This document shows positions 52,453-62,867 of a stretch of 64,000 nt of DNA, piece after piece. This DNA is from Nocardia asteroides (GTDB lineage Bacteria; Actinomycetota; Actinomycetes; Mycobacteriales; Mycobacteriaceae): positions 1,488,001 to 1,552,000 of the forward strand of contig NZ_CP089214.1 in assembly GCF_021183625.1 (NCBI RefSeq). Reading direction: 5' to 3'. Position 1 is the first letter of the stretch. Each line of letters starts with the position of its first letter. The notes under the pieces are model-generated. The model searched no databases, had not been told where the DNA came from, and saw nothing but the letters and a program-made list of their open reading frames with translations. The translations under genes and the position numbers were made by a program.

Positions 52453-54024
52453 GTGACCTCCCCTTCCCCTGCCGTGCCCACCTTCGCCGAGCTCGGCCTC
52501 CCGGCCGTGCTCGTGCAGGCGTTGCGGCGCGCGGGTTTCGACTCCCCGTTCCCGATCCAGACCGCCGCCATCCCGGATGTGCTCGCGGGCCGGGACGTGC
52601 TCGGCCGCGGGCCGACCGGCTCCGGCAAGACCCTCGCCTTCGGGCTGCCGATGCTGGTGCGGCTCAGTGGATCTCCCGCCAAGCCGGGCCGCCCGCGCGG
52701 CCTCGTCCTCGCCCCGACCCGTGAGCTGGCCGCGCAGATCGAGCGCGCGCTGGAGGAGCCCGCGCTCGCCCTCGGGCTGCGCGTCGCCTCCGTGGTCGGC
52801 GGCGCGCCGATCGGCAGGCAGTCCGCCCGGCTCGCCCGCGGCGTCGACCTGCTGGTCGCGACCCCCGGCCGGCTCGCCGACCTGATCAACCAGGGCGCGG
52901 CGAACCTCTCCGACGTGGCCGTCACCACCCTGGACGAGGCCGACCACATGGCCGACCTCGGCTTCCTGCCGCAGGTCACCAAGCTGCTGGACAAGACCCC
53001 GAAGAACGGGCAGCGGCTGCTCTTCTCCGCCACCCTCGACCGCGGCGTCGACAAGCTGGTGCAGCGCTACCTGACCGACCCGGTCACGCACTCCACCGCG
53101 CCCGCCGAGGCCGCCGTCTCCACCATGTCGCACCACCTGCTGGTGACCACCAAGGCGGACAAGCGGCAGGTGCTCGCCGAGATCGCCTCCCGCGAGGGGC
53201 TCACCATCCTGTTCGTGCGCACCAAGCACGGCGCCGACCGGCTGGCCAAGCAGCTGCGCGCCTCCGGCGTCGCGGCGGGCGCGCTGCACGGCGGCAAGGC
53301 GCAGAACAACCGGGTCCGCACCCTGGCGGCCTTCGCCGACGGCTCGGTCCCGGTGCTGGTCACCACCGACCTGGCGGCCCGCGGCATCCACGTGGACGGC
53401 ATCTCGCTCGTCGTGCACGCCGACCCGCCCATCGAGCACAAGGCCTACCTGCACCGCGCCGGGCGCACCGCGCGCGCCGGTGAGGTCGGGGTCGTCGTCA
53501 CGATCGCCATGGAGGAGGAGCGCTCCGACACGATCGCCATGACCCGCAAGGCCGGGCTCGACCTGAAGCCGACGCCGGTGCGGCCGGGCGACGCGACGCT
53601 GATCCGGATCACCGATGCCCGCACCCCGAGCGGCATCCCGCTGCCGACCCCGGGAGTGCCCGCGCAGCAGCAGGTTTCGGCCGACGACGCCACCAGGGCG
53701 CCGCGGCGGCGCAATCGCGGTGGTGGCGGCGGCGGTGGTGCTCGCCAGGGTGAGGCCGCGCGCGGTCAGCGCTCCGGCGCCCCCCGCCGCGAGCGCGCCG
53801 CCGGTGGCGAGCAGGCCGCACGGCCGAGCACGGGCGGCGCACGGCAGGGCCAGCGCTCCGCCGGGGCGCAGGCCGAGCCGGGCACCCGCTCCGGCGGCAG
53901 CCGCACGGCGGGCGCCCGCACGCACGCCGGTGGCTCGCGCGGCGGCGACACCCGGACCACCCCCCGCACCGGCGACCACGGTGGCGGCCGTCGCCGCGCC
54001 AGCCGGAGCGTCGGCGCCCCGTAG
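52453..54024 (+). CDS. DEAD-box RNA helicase with long Gly/Arg/Ala-rich tail
   Basis: About 523 residues from GTG 52453 with GAAAGG 6 bases before. Motifs: FPIQTAAIP (Q), GPTGSGKT (I), PTRELA (Ia), DEAD (II), SAT (III), and HRAGRTARAG (VI). From about 415 on the chain is low-complexity (NRGGGGGGGARQ..., many RGG-like and SGG units). RhlE/CsdA-type function in RNA unwinding, rRNA or cold adaptation is expected. The 260 bases before it may be a long leader; no motif recognised there. Confidence 0.9.
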   Translation: MTSPSPAVPTFAELGLPAVLVQALRRAGFDSPFPIQTAAIPDVLAGRDVLGRGPTGSGKTLAFGLPMLVRLSGSPAKPGRPRGLVLAPTRELAAQIERALEEPALALGLRVASVVGGAPIGRQSARLARGVDLLVATPGRLADLINQGAANLSDVAVTTLDEADHMADLGFLPQVTKLLDKTPKNGQRLLFSATLDRGVDKLVQRYLTDPVTHSTAPAEAAVSTMSHHLLVTTKADKRQVLAEIASREGLTILFVRTKHGADRLAKQLRASGVAAGALHGGKAQNNRVRTLAAFADGSVPVLVTTDLAARGIHVDGISLVVHADPPIEHKAYLHRAGRTARAGEVGVVVTIAMEEERSDTIAMTRKAGLDLKPTPVRPGDATLIRITDARTPSGIPLPTPGVPAQQQVSADDATRAPRRRNRGGGGGGGARQGEAARGQRSGAPRRERAAGGEQAARPSTGGARQGQRSAGAQAEPGTRSGGSRTAGARTHAGGSRGGDTRTTPRTGDHGGGRRRASRSVGAP

Positions 54025-54083
54025 GCGTTAGCGCCGCGGCTCGCGGGCAGGGCTCCGGCTGCCGCCCGCGCTGCACGCGACAC

Positions 54084-54118
54084 GCCCGGACCTTCCGACA
54101 CGCCGTGAAGGTCCGGGC
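54084..54118 (+). terminator. Hairpin after the DEAD-box helicase gene
   Basis: A perfect 12-bp stem GCCCGGACCTTC / GAAGGTCCGGGC with an 11-base loop, 60 bases after the stop. No U-run, but the stem is stable. Confidence 0.65.
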
Positions 54119-54178
54119 ACCGCGGCGGTTCCCCGTCGCACCGTGCGGCCGACCGCAATTACCGGGCAAACTATCCGG

Positions 54179-56495
<2,317 letters not shown>

Positions 56496-56498
<3 letters not shown>

Positions 56499-56561
56499 CA
56501 CTGCCGGGGGCGGCACCTGACACTGCCGGGGGCGGCACCTGACACAGCCGGGGGCGGCACC
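56496..56561. repeat. 22-bp tandem repeat, three copies at the guaB1 stop
   Basis: Units TGACACWGCCGGGGGCGGCACC start at 56496, 56518 and 56540; the first includes the guaB1 TGA and the third differs at one base. Each unit has a GCCG/CGGC stem, so the array may end transcription. The rest of the gap to 56803 has no gene; TAGCAT at about 56583 could be a -10 for the CNNM genes. Confidence 0.85.
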
Positions 56562-56803
56562 GGAGGCGAGGGTGCGCGCCCGGTAGCATGACCACCGTCG
56601 GCCAAGGTCCGTCCGGCGCCGATGCCACCCCGGCCGTTCCCGGCGGCGCGGCCGGGCCGCCCGGCCGCCGGTTCGCCGAAGACCGCGCCACCCGCTTCCG
56701 AAAGGATCCGCTTGTCACCCGCGTCCGAGGGCGCCACTCAGGAGGGCTCCTCTACCGAGCCGGGTGATATCCCCGGCTTCCCGATCGCTCGCGCCCCGGG
56801 GCG

Positions 56804-58189
56804 GTGGTGACCGTGCTCGGCATTCTGCTCACCGTGCTCAGCCTGCTCGGCTTCGTCGCGCTGACCGCGGGCACCGCGCTCTTCGTCGCCGCCGAGTTCT
56901 CGCTGACCGCGCTGGAGCGCAGCACCGTCGAGGCGCACGCGCGCACCGGCGACCGCCGCTCCCGGATGGTGCGCAACGCGCACCGCACGCTCTCCTTCCA
57001 GCTCTCCGGCGCCCAGCTCGGCATCACCATCACCACGCTGATCACCGGCTACATCGCCGAGCCGGTGCTGGCCCGGCTGCTGCACCCGATCTTCACCGCG
57101 GTCGGCGCCTCGGAAGCGGCCGCCTCCGGCATCGCGCTGGCGCTGGCCCTGGTCCTGGCCACCTCGCTCTCCATGATCTACGGCGAGCTGGTGCCGAAGA
57201 ACATCGCCATCGCCGTTCCGCTCGCCACCGCGCGCGCCACCGCCGGGCCGATGATCGCCTTCTCCGTGGTCTTCTCCTGGATGATCCACTTCCTCAACAA
57301 CACCGCCAACCTGGTGGTCCGCCGCCTCGGCATCGAGCCCGCCGAGGAGCTCCGCTCGGCCCGCTCCCCCGAGGAGCTCGGCTCGCTGGTGCGCACCTCC
57401 GCGCTGCGCGGCGCACTGGACCAGCGCACCGCCCAGATCATCGAGCGCTCGCTGCGGTTCGGCAGCCGCAGCGCCGAGGATCTGATGACCCCGCGGGTCA
57501 AGGTGGAGTCGCTGGACCGCGACGACACCATCGCCGACCTGCTCGCCGCCGCCGCCCGGACCGGCTACTCCCGCTTCCCCATCGTCGACGGCGACCTGGA
57601 CAACACCATCGGCGTCGTGCACGTCAAGCAGGCGTTCAGCCATCCCGCCGCGACCAGGCACACCGTCAAACTGCGGCTGCTGGCCCGCCCGGTCCCGGTG
57701 GTCCCGGACAGCCTCGACGGCGACGAGGTGCTCGACCGGGTGCGCGCGCACGGCATGCAGGTCGCGCTGGTCGAGGACGAGTACGGCGGCACCGCCGGCA
57801 TCGTGACCATGGAGGATCTGATCGAGGAGATCCTCGGCGACGTCAGGGACGAGCACGACGAGGAGGAGCGCGAGATCCGCAAGGTCGCCGACGGCTGGGA
57901 CTGCTCCGGGCTGCTCCGGGTCGACGAGATCTTCCACGCCACCGGCTACCAGGCCCCCGACGGCGAGTACGAGACGCTGGGCGGGCTGGTCCTCGCGGTG
58001 CTGGGCCGGATCCCCGCCGCGGGCGACCGGGTGGTGCTGCCGCCCCCGCCGCACGGCTTCGGCTCCGACGGTCACGACGGCGGCTGGATCGCCAGGGTGG
58101 AGCGCATGGACGGCAGGCGCATCGACCGGATCCGGCTGCTGCCGGTGCCCGCCGACGAACTGGTGATCGGGGAGCGCGACCATGGGTGA
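56804..58189 (+). CDS. CNNM/CorC-like protein (DUF21, CBS pair, CorC_HlyC)
   Basis: 461 residues from tandem GTG starts. DUF21/CNNM membrane domain (LSFQLSGAQLGITITTLITGYIAEPVL, YGELVPKNIAI) at 1-195, CBS pair at about 215-345 (DLMTPRVKVESL, EDEYGGTAGIVTMEDLIEEILGDVRDEHD) and a C-terminal CorC/HlyC domain (about 370-450). This family handles Mg2+ efflux or tolerance. Counterpart of Rv1842c. Confidence 0.9.
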   Translation: MVTVLGILLTVLSLLGFVALTAGTALFVAAEFSLTALERSTVEAHARTGDRRSRMVRNAHRTLSFQLSGAQLGITITTLITGYIAEPVLARLLHPIFTAVGASEAAASGIALALALVLATSLSMIYGELVPKNIAIAVPLATARATAGPMIAFSVVFSWMIHFLNNTANLVVRRLGIEPAEELRSARSPEELGSLVRTSALRGALDQRTAQIIERSLRFGSRSAEDLMTPRVKVESLDRDDTIADLLAAAARTGYSRFPIVDGDLDNTIGVVHVKQAFSHPAATRHTVKLRLLARPVPVVPDSLDGDEVLDRVRAHGMQVALVEDEYGGTAGIVTMEDLIEEILGDVRDEHDEEEREIRKVADGWDCSGLLRVDEIFHATGYQAPDGEYETLGGLVLAVLGRIPAAGDRVVLPPPPHGFGSDGHDGGWIARVERMDGRRIDRIRLLPVPADELVIGERDHG

Positions 58190-59246
58190 CCTCTTCGGCG
58201 TCGCGCTCACCGTGGTGCTGCTCGCGGGCAACGCCTTCTTCGTCGGCGCGGAGTTCGCGCTCATCTCGGCCCGCCGGGACCGGCTGGAGGCGCTCGTCGC
58301 GCAGGGAAAGCGCAACGCGGAGACCGTGATCCGGGCCGCCGCGAACCTCTCCATCATGCTGGCCGCCGCCCAGCTCGGCATCACCATCTGCTCGATCCTG
58401 CTCGGCCGGGTCGGCGAACCCGCCGTAGCGCACCTGCTGGAGCGGCCGTTCGAGCTGGCCGGGCTGCCCGAGGGGCTGCTGCACCCGGTGTCGTTCGCGC
58501 TCGCGCTCGCCATCGTGGTGGTGCTGCATATCCTCTTCGGCGAGATGATCCCGAAGAACATCGCGCTGGCGGGCCCGGAGCGGGTCGCGCTGCTGCTCGT
58601 CCCCGCGCACCTGATGTGGTTGCGCATCGCCAAGCCGCTGATCGCCTTCTACAACCTCTGTGCCAACCTCTCGCTGCGGCTGCTGCGCGTCGAGCCGAAG
58701 GACGAGCTGGAAGGCACCGTCTCCAGCGAGGAGCTCGCCGAGATGATCGGCGAGTCCCGCTCCGAGGGGCTGCTCGACGAGGACGAACACCGCCGCCTCA
58801 CCCAGGCGCTCGGCAACTCGGAGCGGATCGTCCGCGAGGTCATGGTGCCGCTCGCCGACACCCGCACCGTCCCGCTGCGCGGCGACGGGACCACGCTCGG
58901 CGACATCGAGGCCGCGGTGGCCGAGACCGGGTTCTCGCGGTACCCCGTGCGCGCCCGCGAAGGGTCGCTGATGGGGTACCTGCACATCAAGGACGTGCTG
59001 GACAAGGTGGTCGACCAGCAGGCGGGGCCGGAGACGGTCATCCCGCGCACCGACATCCGGCCGCTGCCGACGGTCAGCGCCGGGACCACGCTGTTCGAGG
59101 CGCTGGCCCGCTTGCGGCGGACCAACAGCCACCTCGGGCGGGTGGTGGACAGCAGGGGGACGACCGTCGGGATCGTGGCGCTGGAGGATCTGGTCGAGGA
59201 GTTCGTCGGGACGGTGCGGGACACGACGCACCGGGTCGCGGAGTGA
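58182..59246 (+). CDS. CNNM-like protein, second copy without CorC domain
   Basis: 354 residues, overlapping the previous gene by 8 bases. DUF21 domain (AEFALISARRDRLEALVAQGKRNAETV, FGEMIPKNIAL) and a CBS pair (REVMVPLADTRTVPL, GIVALEDLVEEFVGTVRD), ending where the CorC domain would begin. Counterpart of Rv1841c. The two copies probably form a heteromeric cation transporter. Confidence 0.9.
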   Translation: MGDLFGVALTVVLLAGNAFFVGAEFALISARRDRLEALVAQGKRNAETVIRAAANLSIMLAAAQLGITICSILLGRVGEPAVAHLLERPFELAGLPEGLLHPVSFALALAIVVVLHILFGEMIPKNIALAGPERVALLLVPAHLMWLRIAKPLIAFYNLCANLSLRLLRVEPKDELEGTVSSEELAEMIGESRSEGLLDEDEHRRLTQALGNSERIVREVMVPLADTRTVPLRGDGTTLGDIEAAVAETGFSRYPVRAREGSLMGYLHIKDVLDKVVDQQAGPETVIPRTDIRPLPTVSAGTTLFEALARLRRTNSHLGRVVDSRGTTVGIVALEDLVEEFVGTVRDTTHRVAE

Positions 59247-60250
59247 GCTCCGCTCCGCCGGGAGACCCCGCGCCCGCCGGTGCCGGACGGCTCGCCGCGG
59301 CCGATCTCGCCGTCGCGGAGTTCCGCGGCACGCCTCGCGGGGTCGCAGGCCGCGTCGCGTCGGACGCCGGGCCGGCGAGCGCCGCGGACTCCGCTCCGGT
59401 GCCGCTCCCCCGCGCCGCATGGCGCGAACTGGCCGCCGCGCACCGCGACCGCATCGAGGACCTCGTCGGCCCCTACCTGCGCCGCCGCGCCGCAGGCGCC
59501 AAGCACCCGGTGCTCGACTTCCTCTTCACCTACTACGGCCACAAACCGGGCCGGCTCCGCCGCTGGCACCCCGGCTTCGGCACCGCGCTCGCGGACTCCC
59601 CCGAGTACGCCGAAGTCCGCGGCTATCACGAGCTCGCCCCCGGCACCCACACCGCCGCCCCCGCCTTCCTGGCCCGCCGCTCCGACACCGTCCGCTTCGT
59701 CGCCGACCTGCTCCGCGCCACCGCGGCCCGCCCACCCCGGCTCTCCTGCTTCGGCCTGCACGAATGGGCCATGGTGTACCGCACCGACGAGGTACGGCAC
59801 GACGTCCCGCTCCGTCTGGGACGCACCGGCACCGACCGGGTCGTCGAAACCCTCGACCTCCGCTGCACCCATTACGACGCCTACCGCTTCTTCACCCCCG
59901 ACGCGGTAGGCCGCAACGAACGCCCCCTCACCCGCGAACAGCAGGTCGCCCGCGAACAACCCGGCTGCCTGCACGCGGGCATGGACCTCTACAAGTGGGC
60001 CTTCAAACTCACCCCCCTCCTCCCCTCCACCCTGCTTCTCGACTGCTTCCAACTCGCCTGCACCGCAAGGGAACTCGACATGCGAGCCAGCCCTTACGAC
60101 CTCTCGTCCTACGGCTACACCCCCGTCCCCATCGAAACACCCTCCGGCCGAGCCGACTACGTCCGCGCCCAATCCGACCTGGCCCGCCGCGCCCTTCCCC
60201 TCCGCCACACCCTTCTCCAGCACTGCGAACGGCTACTCACGATCCGCTGA
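59243..60250 (+). CDS. Conserved actinobacterial protein, often named 3-methyladenine DNA glycosylase
   Basis: 335 residues from GTG overlapping the CNNM stop. Conserved-looking stretches are HPVLDFLFTYYGHKPGRLRRWHPGFG, LSCFGLHEWAMVYR and RCTHYDAYRFFTPDA. I recall actinobacterial proteins of this pattern being labelled 3-methyladenine DNA glycosylase, but no HhH-GPD or AlkA motif is visible, so the function is uncertain. Third-position base use drifts to C near the 3' end. Co-transcription with the CNNM pair is likely. Confidence 0.6.
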   Translation: MSSAPPGDPAPAGAGRLAAADLAVAEFRGTPRGVAGRVASDAGPASAADSAPVPLPRAAWRELAAAHRDRIEDLVGPYLRRRAAGAKHPVLDFLFTYYGHKPGRLRRWHPGFGTALADSPEYAEVRGYHELAPGTHTAAPAFLARRSDTVRFVADLLRATAARPPRLSCFGLHEWAMVYRTDEVRHDVPLRLGRTGTDRVVETLDLRCTHYDAYRFFTPDAVGRNERPLTREQQVAREQPGCLHAGMDLYKWAFKLTPLLPSTLLLDCFQLACTARELDMRASPYDLSSYGYTPVPIETPSGRADYVRAQSDLARRALPLRHTLLQHCERLLTIR

Positions 60251-60255
60251 TCGGA

Positions 60256-60654
60256 TCAGGCCGGAAACTCCGCTCCGAAGAGCTGTTCCAGCTGCTCGAG
60301 GCCGGACCGCCCGTCCGCGGTCAGAGTGGCCAGCATCCCCCGAACCGTTCCCAGGACCGGCAGCTCCTCGAAGATCTGCAGTTCCCTGAGTCGGTAGGCG
60401 ATGTAATCCGCATCCCCGTCCTCGGCGCGCCGCCCGAGCTCCTCGAGCACCGCCGCGAGACCAGCCCTTCCGCCGAATCGGGCCAACGCCTCCGCCGCCT
60501 CCTGCTGCACAGCGATATTGTCGTCGTTCAGCAGCGCCGTCAGGGCGACCAGCGCATCCGTCGCTGGGAGCAGCGCGCCGAGCGCCTGCGCCGCATCACG
60601 ACGGACGGCCCAATCGGGCGAATTCAGTTCCTCGCGTGCTGGATACGGCGTCAT
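60256..60654 (-). CDS. HEAT-repeat protein, putative immunity protein
   Basis: 132 residues from ATG 60654 with AAGGAAG before it (GTG 60681, overlapping the toxin stop, is an alternative). Helical HEAT repeats: DWAVRRDAAQALGALLPATDALVALTALLNDDNIAVQQEAAEALARFG. It directly follows the toxin-like gene; small HEAT proteins often serve as immunity partners of polymorphic toxins. Inference from order and fold. Confidence 0.65.
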   Translation of the reverse strand: MTPYPAREELNSPDWAVRRDAAQALGALLPATDALVALTALLNDDNIAVQQEAAEALARFGGRAGLAAVLEELGRRAEDGDADYIAYRLRELQIFEELPVLGTVRGMLATLTADGRSGLEQLEQLFGAEFPA

Positions 60655-60677
60655 CGGCTTCCTTCGTCGCGGAGGGG

Positions 60678-61952
60678 TCACGGTATCTCGTCGGGGCGTG
60701 CGGGGCGTACTTCTTTGCTCTCGCGGACGTAGATGCGGCCGTTCGGCGCCTGGTCGTGCACCATCTCGACGACATGCGGTGTCGGCACGGCACCGTGCGG
60801 CCGCCCTGTCAGATCCACCCGCTTGATGCCCCGGCCGTTCTCATCGAACTCCACGTAGTTGATGATATTGCCCGAGGGATCCCGCTTCACGATATACCCG
60901 CTGGGTGGACCGTTATCGATAGTGATATTGCCTTTGGTGATGTACGGCGAGTCGTTCAGTTTCTCGCGAAGCGTCGCTCCACTCGCGGTGCCCGGATCAC
61001 GCCCGCCATCGACTGCGATCGCCCGCCGATCCTTGATCTCGTCGGTCGCTGACCGCGCAGGCCGAAAATCGGATGGCAGCGCCGATAGGTAGGAGGTTCT
61101 CCGCATCTCGGCGAAATCGGATACAGCGCTGGTCAGGCTCGCACGCAGGAGGTCTCGGGAAAGCCCGATGGCCGCCGACGCACCGAAGCGTAATTCGAGG
61201 GCGCTCGGCGAGGGGAAGTATTCGAAACTCGCCATCGCCCCTGCCATCTGTTCGATCGCCACCCGCGGGAGTTTCCGCTCGCGGAGGGCAGTCACTTCCG
61301 TGTGCTGTTCGCTGATGAAGGTCGAGAGCACCGCGCACTCAGCGAAGACCTCTATGACAGCGGTCCGGAGGTCCGCCAGGTCTTCAAGAATTCCCGGCGC
61401 ATCCTCCGCATCGACAGCGGCGAATTCGACGCCGAGCCGCTCCAAGTCGATGGTCACCTCCTGCGCCCGCTCGTGCAGTTTCTCCCACGCGTCCTTCGCG
61501 TTCTGCATGTCATCGGTGTCGCCATCGGGAGCGACGACCTGCAGCCCGATATTGTCGATGAGCCCCTGACCACTGCCGAACTCCGTAATCAGCGCGCCGA
61601 TGTCCACCGTTCCAGCGCGCTCGGGCGGTGCCATGGCAGGTTGCTCCGGGACAGCCGGTTTCGGAGCGGGAGCCGCGTTGTACTCGCCGATGGCGTGATT
61701 GAAACCGACCTGGTTCAGGAGCACCGCGTAGTTGTCGAGAGCCGGTAGCAGCGAGTCGTACACCATTCGGAAGACACCCTGTGCCCACGGATCGTATTTC
61801 CCGCACCAATCACGCCCGACCTCATCGGTACCACCCGCCTGTTCGGCGGCACGCAATGCCCGAGCCGTATGGGCGAAGTAACCGTCGATATCGTTCGCGG
61901 TTTTCAGGCACGACCGGGCAGCGGCGTAGTAGATCGCCGGATCGCCTTCCAC
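60678..61952 (-). CDS. Polymorphic toxin with type 24-like C-terminal domain, T7SS-linked
   Basis: 424 residues from GTG 61952 (GGGAG before it). The N-terminal 100 residues are helical and LXG/WXG-like, the middle (140-330) is long helices, and the last 80 residues (DPSGNIINYVEFDENGRG, RPHGAVPTPHVVE, VRPARPDEIP) resemble the polymorphic toxin type 24 domain as I remember it. It comes after two WXG100 genes and before a HEAT gene, the order of toxin, partners and immunity. No signal peptide, as expected for type VII secretion. Lower GC than neighbours. Toxic activity not proven. Confidence 0.6.
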   Translation of the reverse strand: MEGDPAIYYAAARSCLKTANDIDGYFAHTARALRAAEQAGGTDEVGRDWCGKYDPWAQGVFRMVYDSLLPALDNYAVLLNQVGFNHAIGEYNAAPAPKPAVPEQPAMAPPERAGTVDIGALITEFGSGQGLIDNIGLQVVAPDGDTDDMQNAKDAWEKLHERAQEVTIDLERLGVEFAAVDAEDAPGILEDLADLRTAVIEVFAECAVLSTFISEQHTEVTALRERKLPRVAIEQMAGAMASFEYFPSPSALELRFGASAAIGLSRDLLRASLTSAVSDFAEMRRTSYLSALPSDFRPARSATDEIKDRRAIAVDGGRDPGTASGATLREKLNDSPYITKGNITIDNGPPSGYIVKRDPSGNIINYVEFDENGRGIKRVDLTGRPHGAVPTPHVVEMVHDQAPNGRIYVRESKEVRPARPDEIP

Positions 61953-61961
61953 CTCCCGCGC

Positions 61962-62261
61962 CTACCGACCGCGCCCGACCATCTTGCTGTTCGCGATACC
62001 TACCTCCGTGTAAGCGGTGCGCGCCTCCTCCGCGTCACGGCGCAAGGTTTCGACGGCAGCCGAGACCGCAGCGACCCCCGCCGCCCAGTCACGATGCGCC
62101 TCCTCGAAGGCGATTCCCGCTGCCCCCGACCACGTCGCCGAGAGCGTCCGGACGCGCCGATCCAGCTCATCGAGCTGCTGAACGAGAAATTCCTGATAGG
62201 CGGTCAATTTCGACGTGAGAGCCTCGAGATCGCGTAAATCCACCGAATACCCGTCGGCCAT
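61962..62261 (-). CDS. WXG100-like protein (ESAT-6 family)
   Basis: 99 residues, two long helices around a WSG turn (TLSATWSGAAGIAFEEAHRDW). One base overlaps the preceding WXG100 stop (TGATG). It probably pairs with its neighbour and escorts the toxin through an ESX/type VII system; no secretion machinery is in the window. Confidence 0.75.
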   Translation of the reverse strand: MADGYSVDLRDLEALTSKLTAYQEFLVQQLDELDRRVRTLSATWSGAAGIAFEEAHRDWAAGVAAVSAAVETLRRDAEEARTAYTEVGIANSKMVGRGR

Positions 62262-62563
62262 CAGATATCCAGGAAGGTGAACTCGCCGGCGCTGCCACTT
62301 TCCTGCGCGCGGAACGTATCGGCGGTGGCGCCGAGTTTACCGGCGAGTTCGAACAGCTCGTCCCAGACCGACCGCGCGGAATCCCGCATCTCGCGCCATC
62401 CAGCGGAGTAGGATTCCGCTGATTTGCCCTTCCACGAGAGCAGCAAGGCTTCGACCTCGCTGTTGAGGACGTCGGCGCTGGAACGAAGGCCGGTCGCGAC
62501 TTCGTAGGCAAATCGCCCGACAGCAAGTACCTCGTCCGGAACCACCGCTATTTCTTCACTCAT
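62261..62563 (-). CDS. WXG100-like protein (ESAT-6 family)
   Basis: 100 residues, ATG with GAGGGGGAGCG upstream. Helix-turn-helix with a WKG turn in LLLSWKGKSAESYSAGWREM. First gene of the four-gene toxin operon. The 304 bases upstream, to the divergent LVIVD gene, contain no gene I can support; both promoters must lie there. Confidence 0.75.
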   Translation of the reverse strand: MSEEIAVVPDEVLAVGRFAYEVATGLRSSADVLNSEVEALLLSWKGKSAESYSAGWREMRDSARSVWDELFELAGKLGATADTFRAQESGSAGEFTFLDI

Positions 62564-62867
62564 CGCTCCCCCTCTGAGTTCGTGTGAGCACAGCATACGG
62601 TCCACTCGGCTCCGCCGTCGGCGCCCGGCGGCCCAGGTGATGGAGCCATCCCGGTCAACACCGGATCGTTCGGATTGTCGAAGATCAGCAACGGATCCGA
62701 CACCGCACGTTCCGGAACAATCAGTAACTCGACGCAGGTACTTCGGCACTGCGTCGGGGAGTGCACAGAGAGGCGGCACCTTGGACACGACCGAGCCGAT
62801 TCCGCCCCCGAACGAATACCCCCGCCGTACCATCCAACTGTCTGAGATGGACGAAAGGGGTGCAACG

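Noticed and set aside
62560..62865. 101-codon minus-strand frame upstream of the WXG100 operon
   Set aside because: No ribosome site and mixed composition; most likely the leader of the operon.
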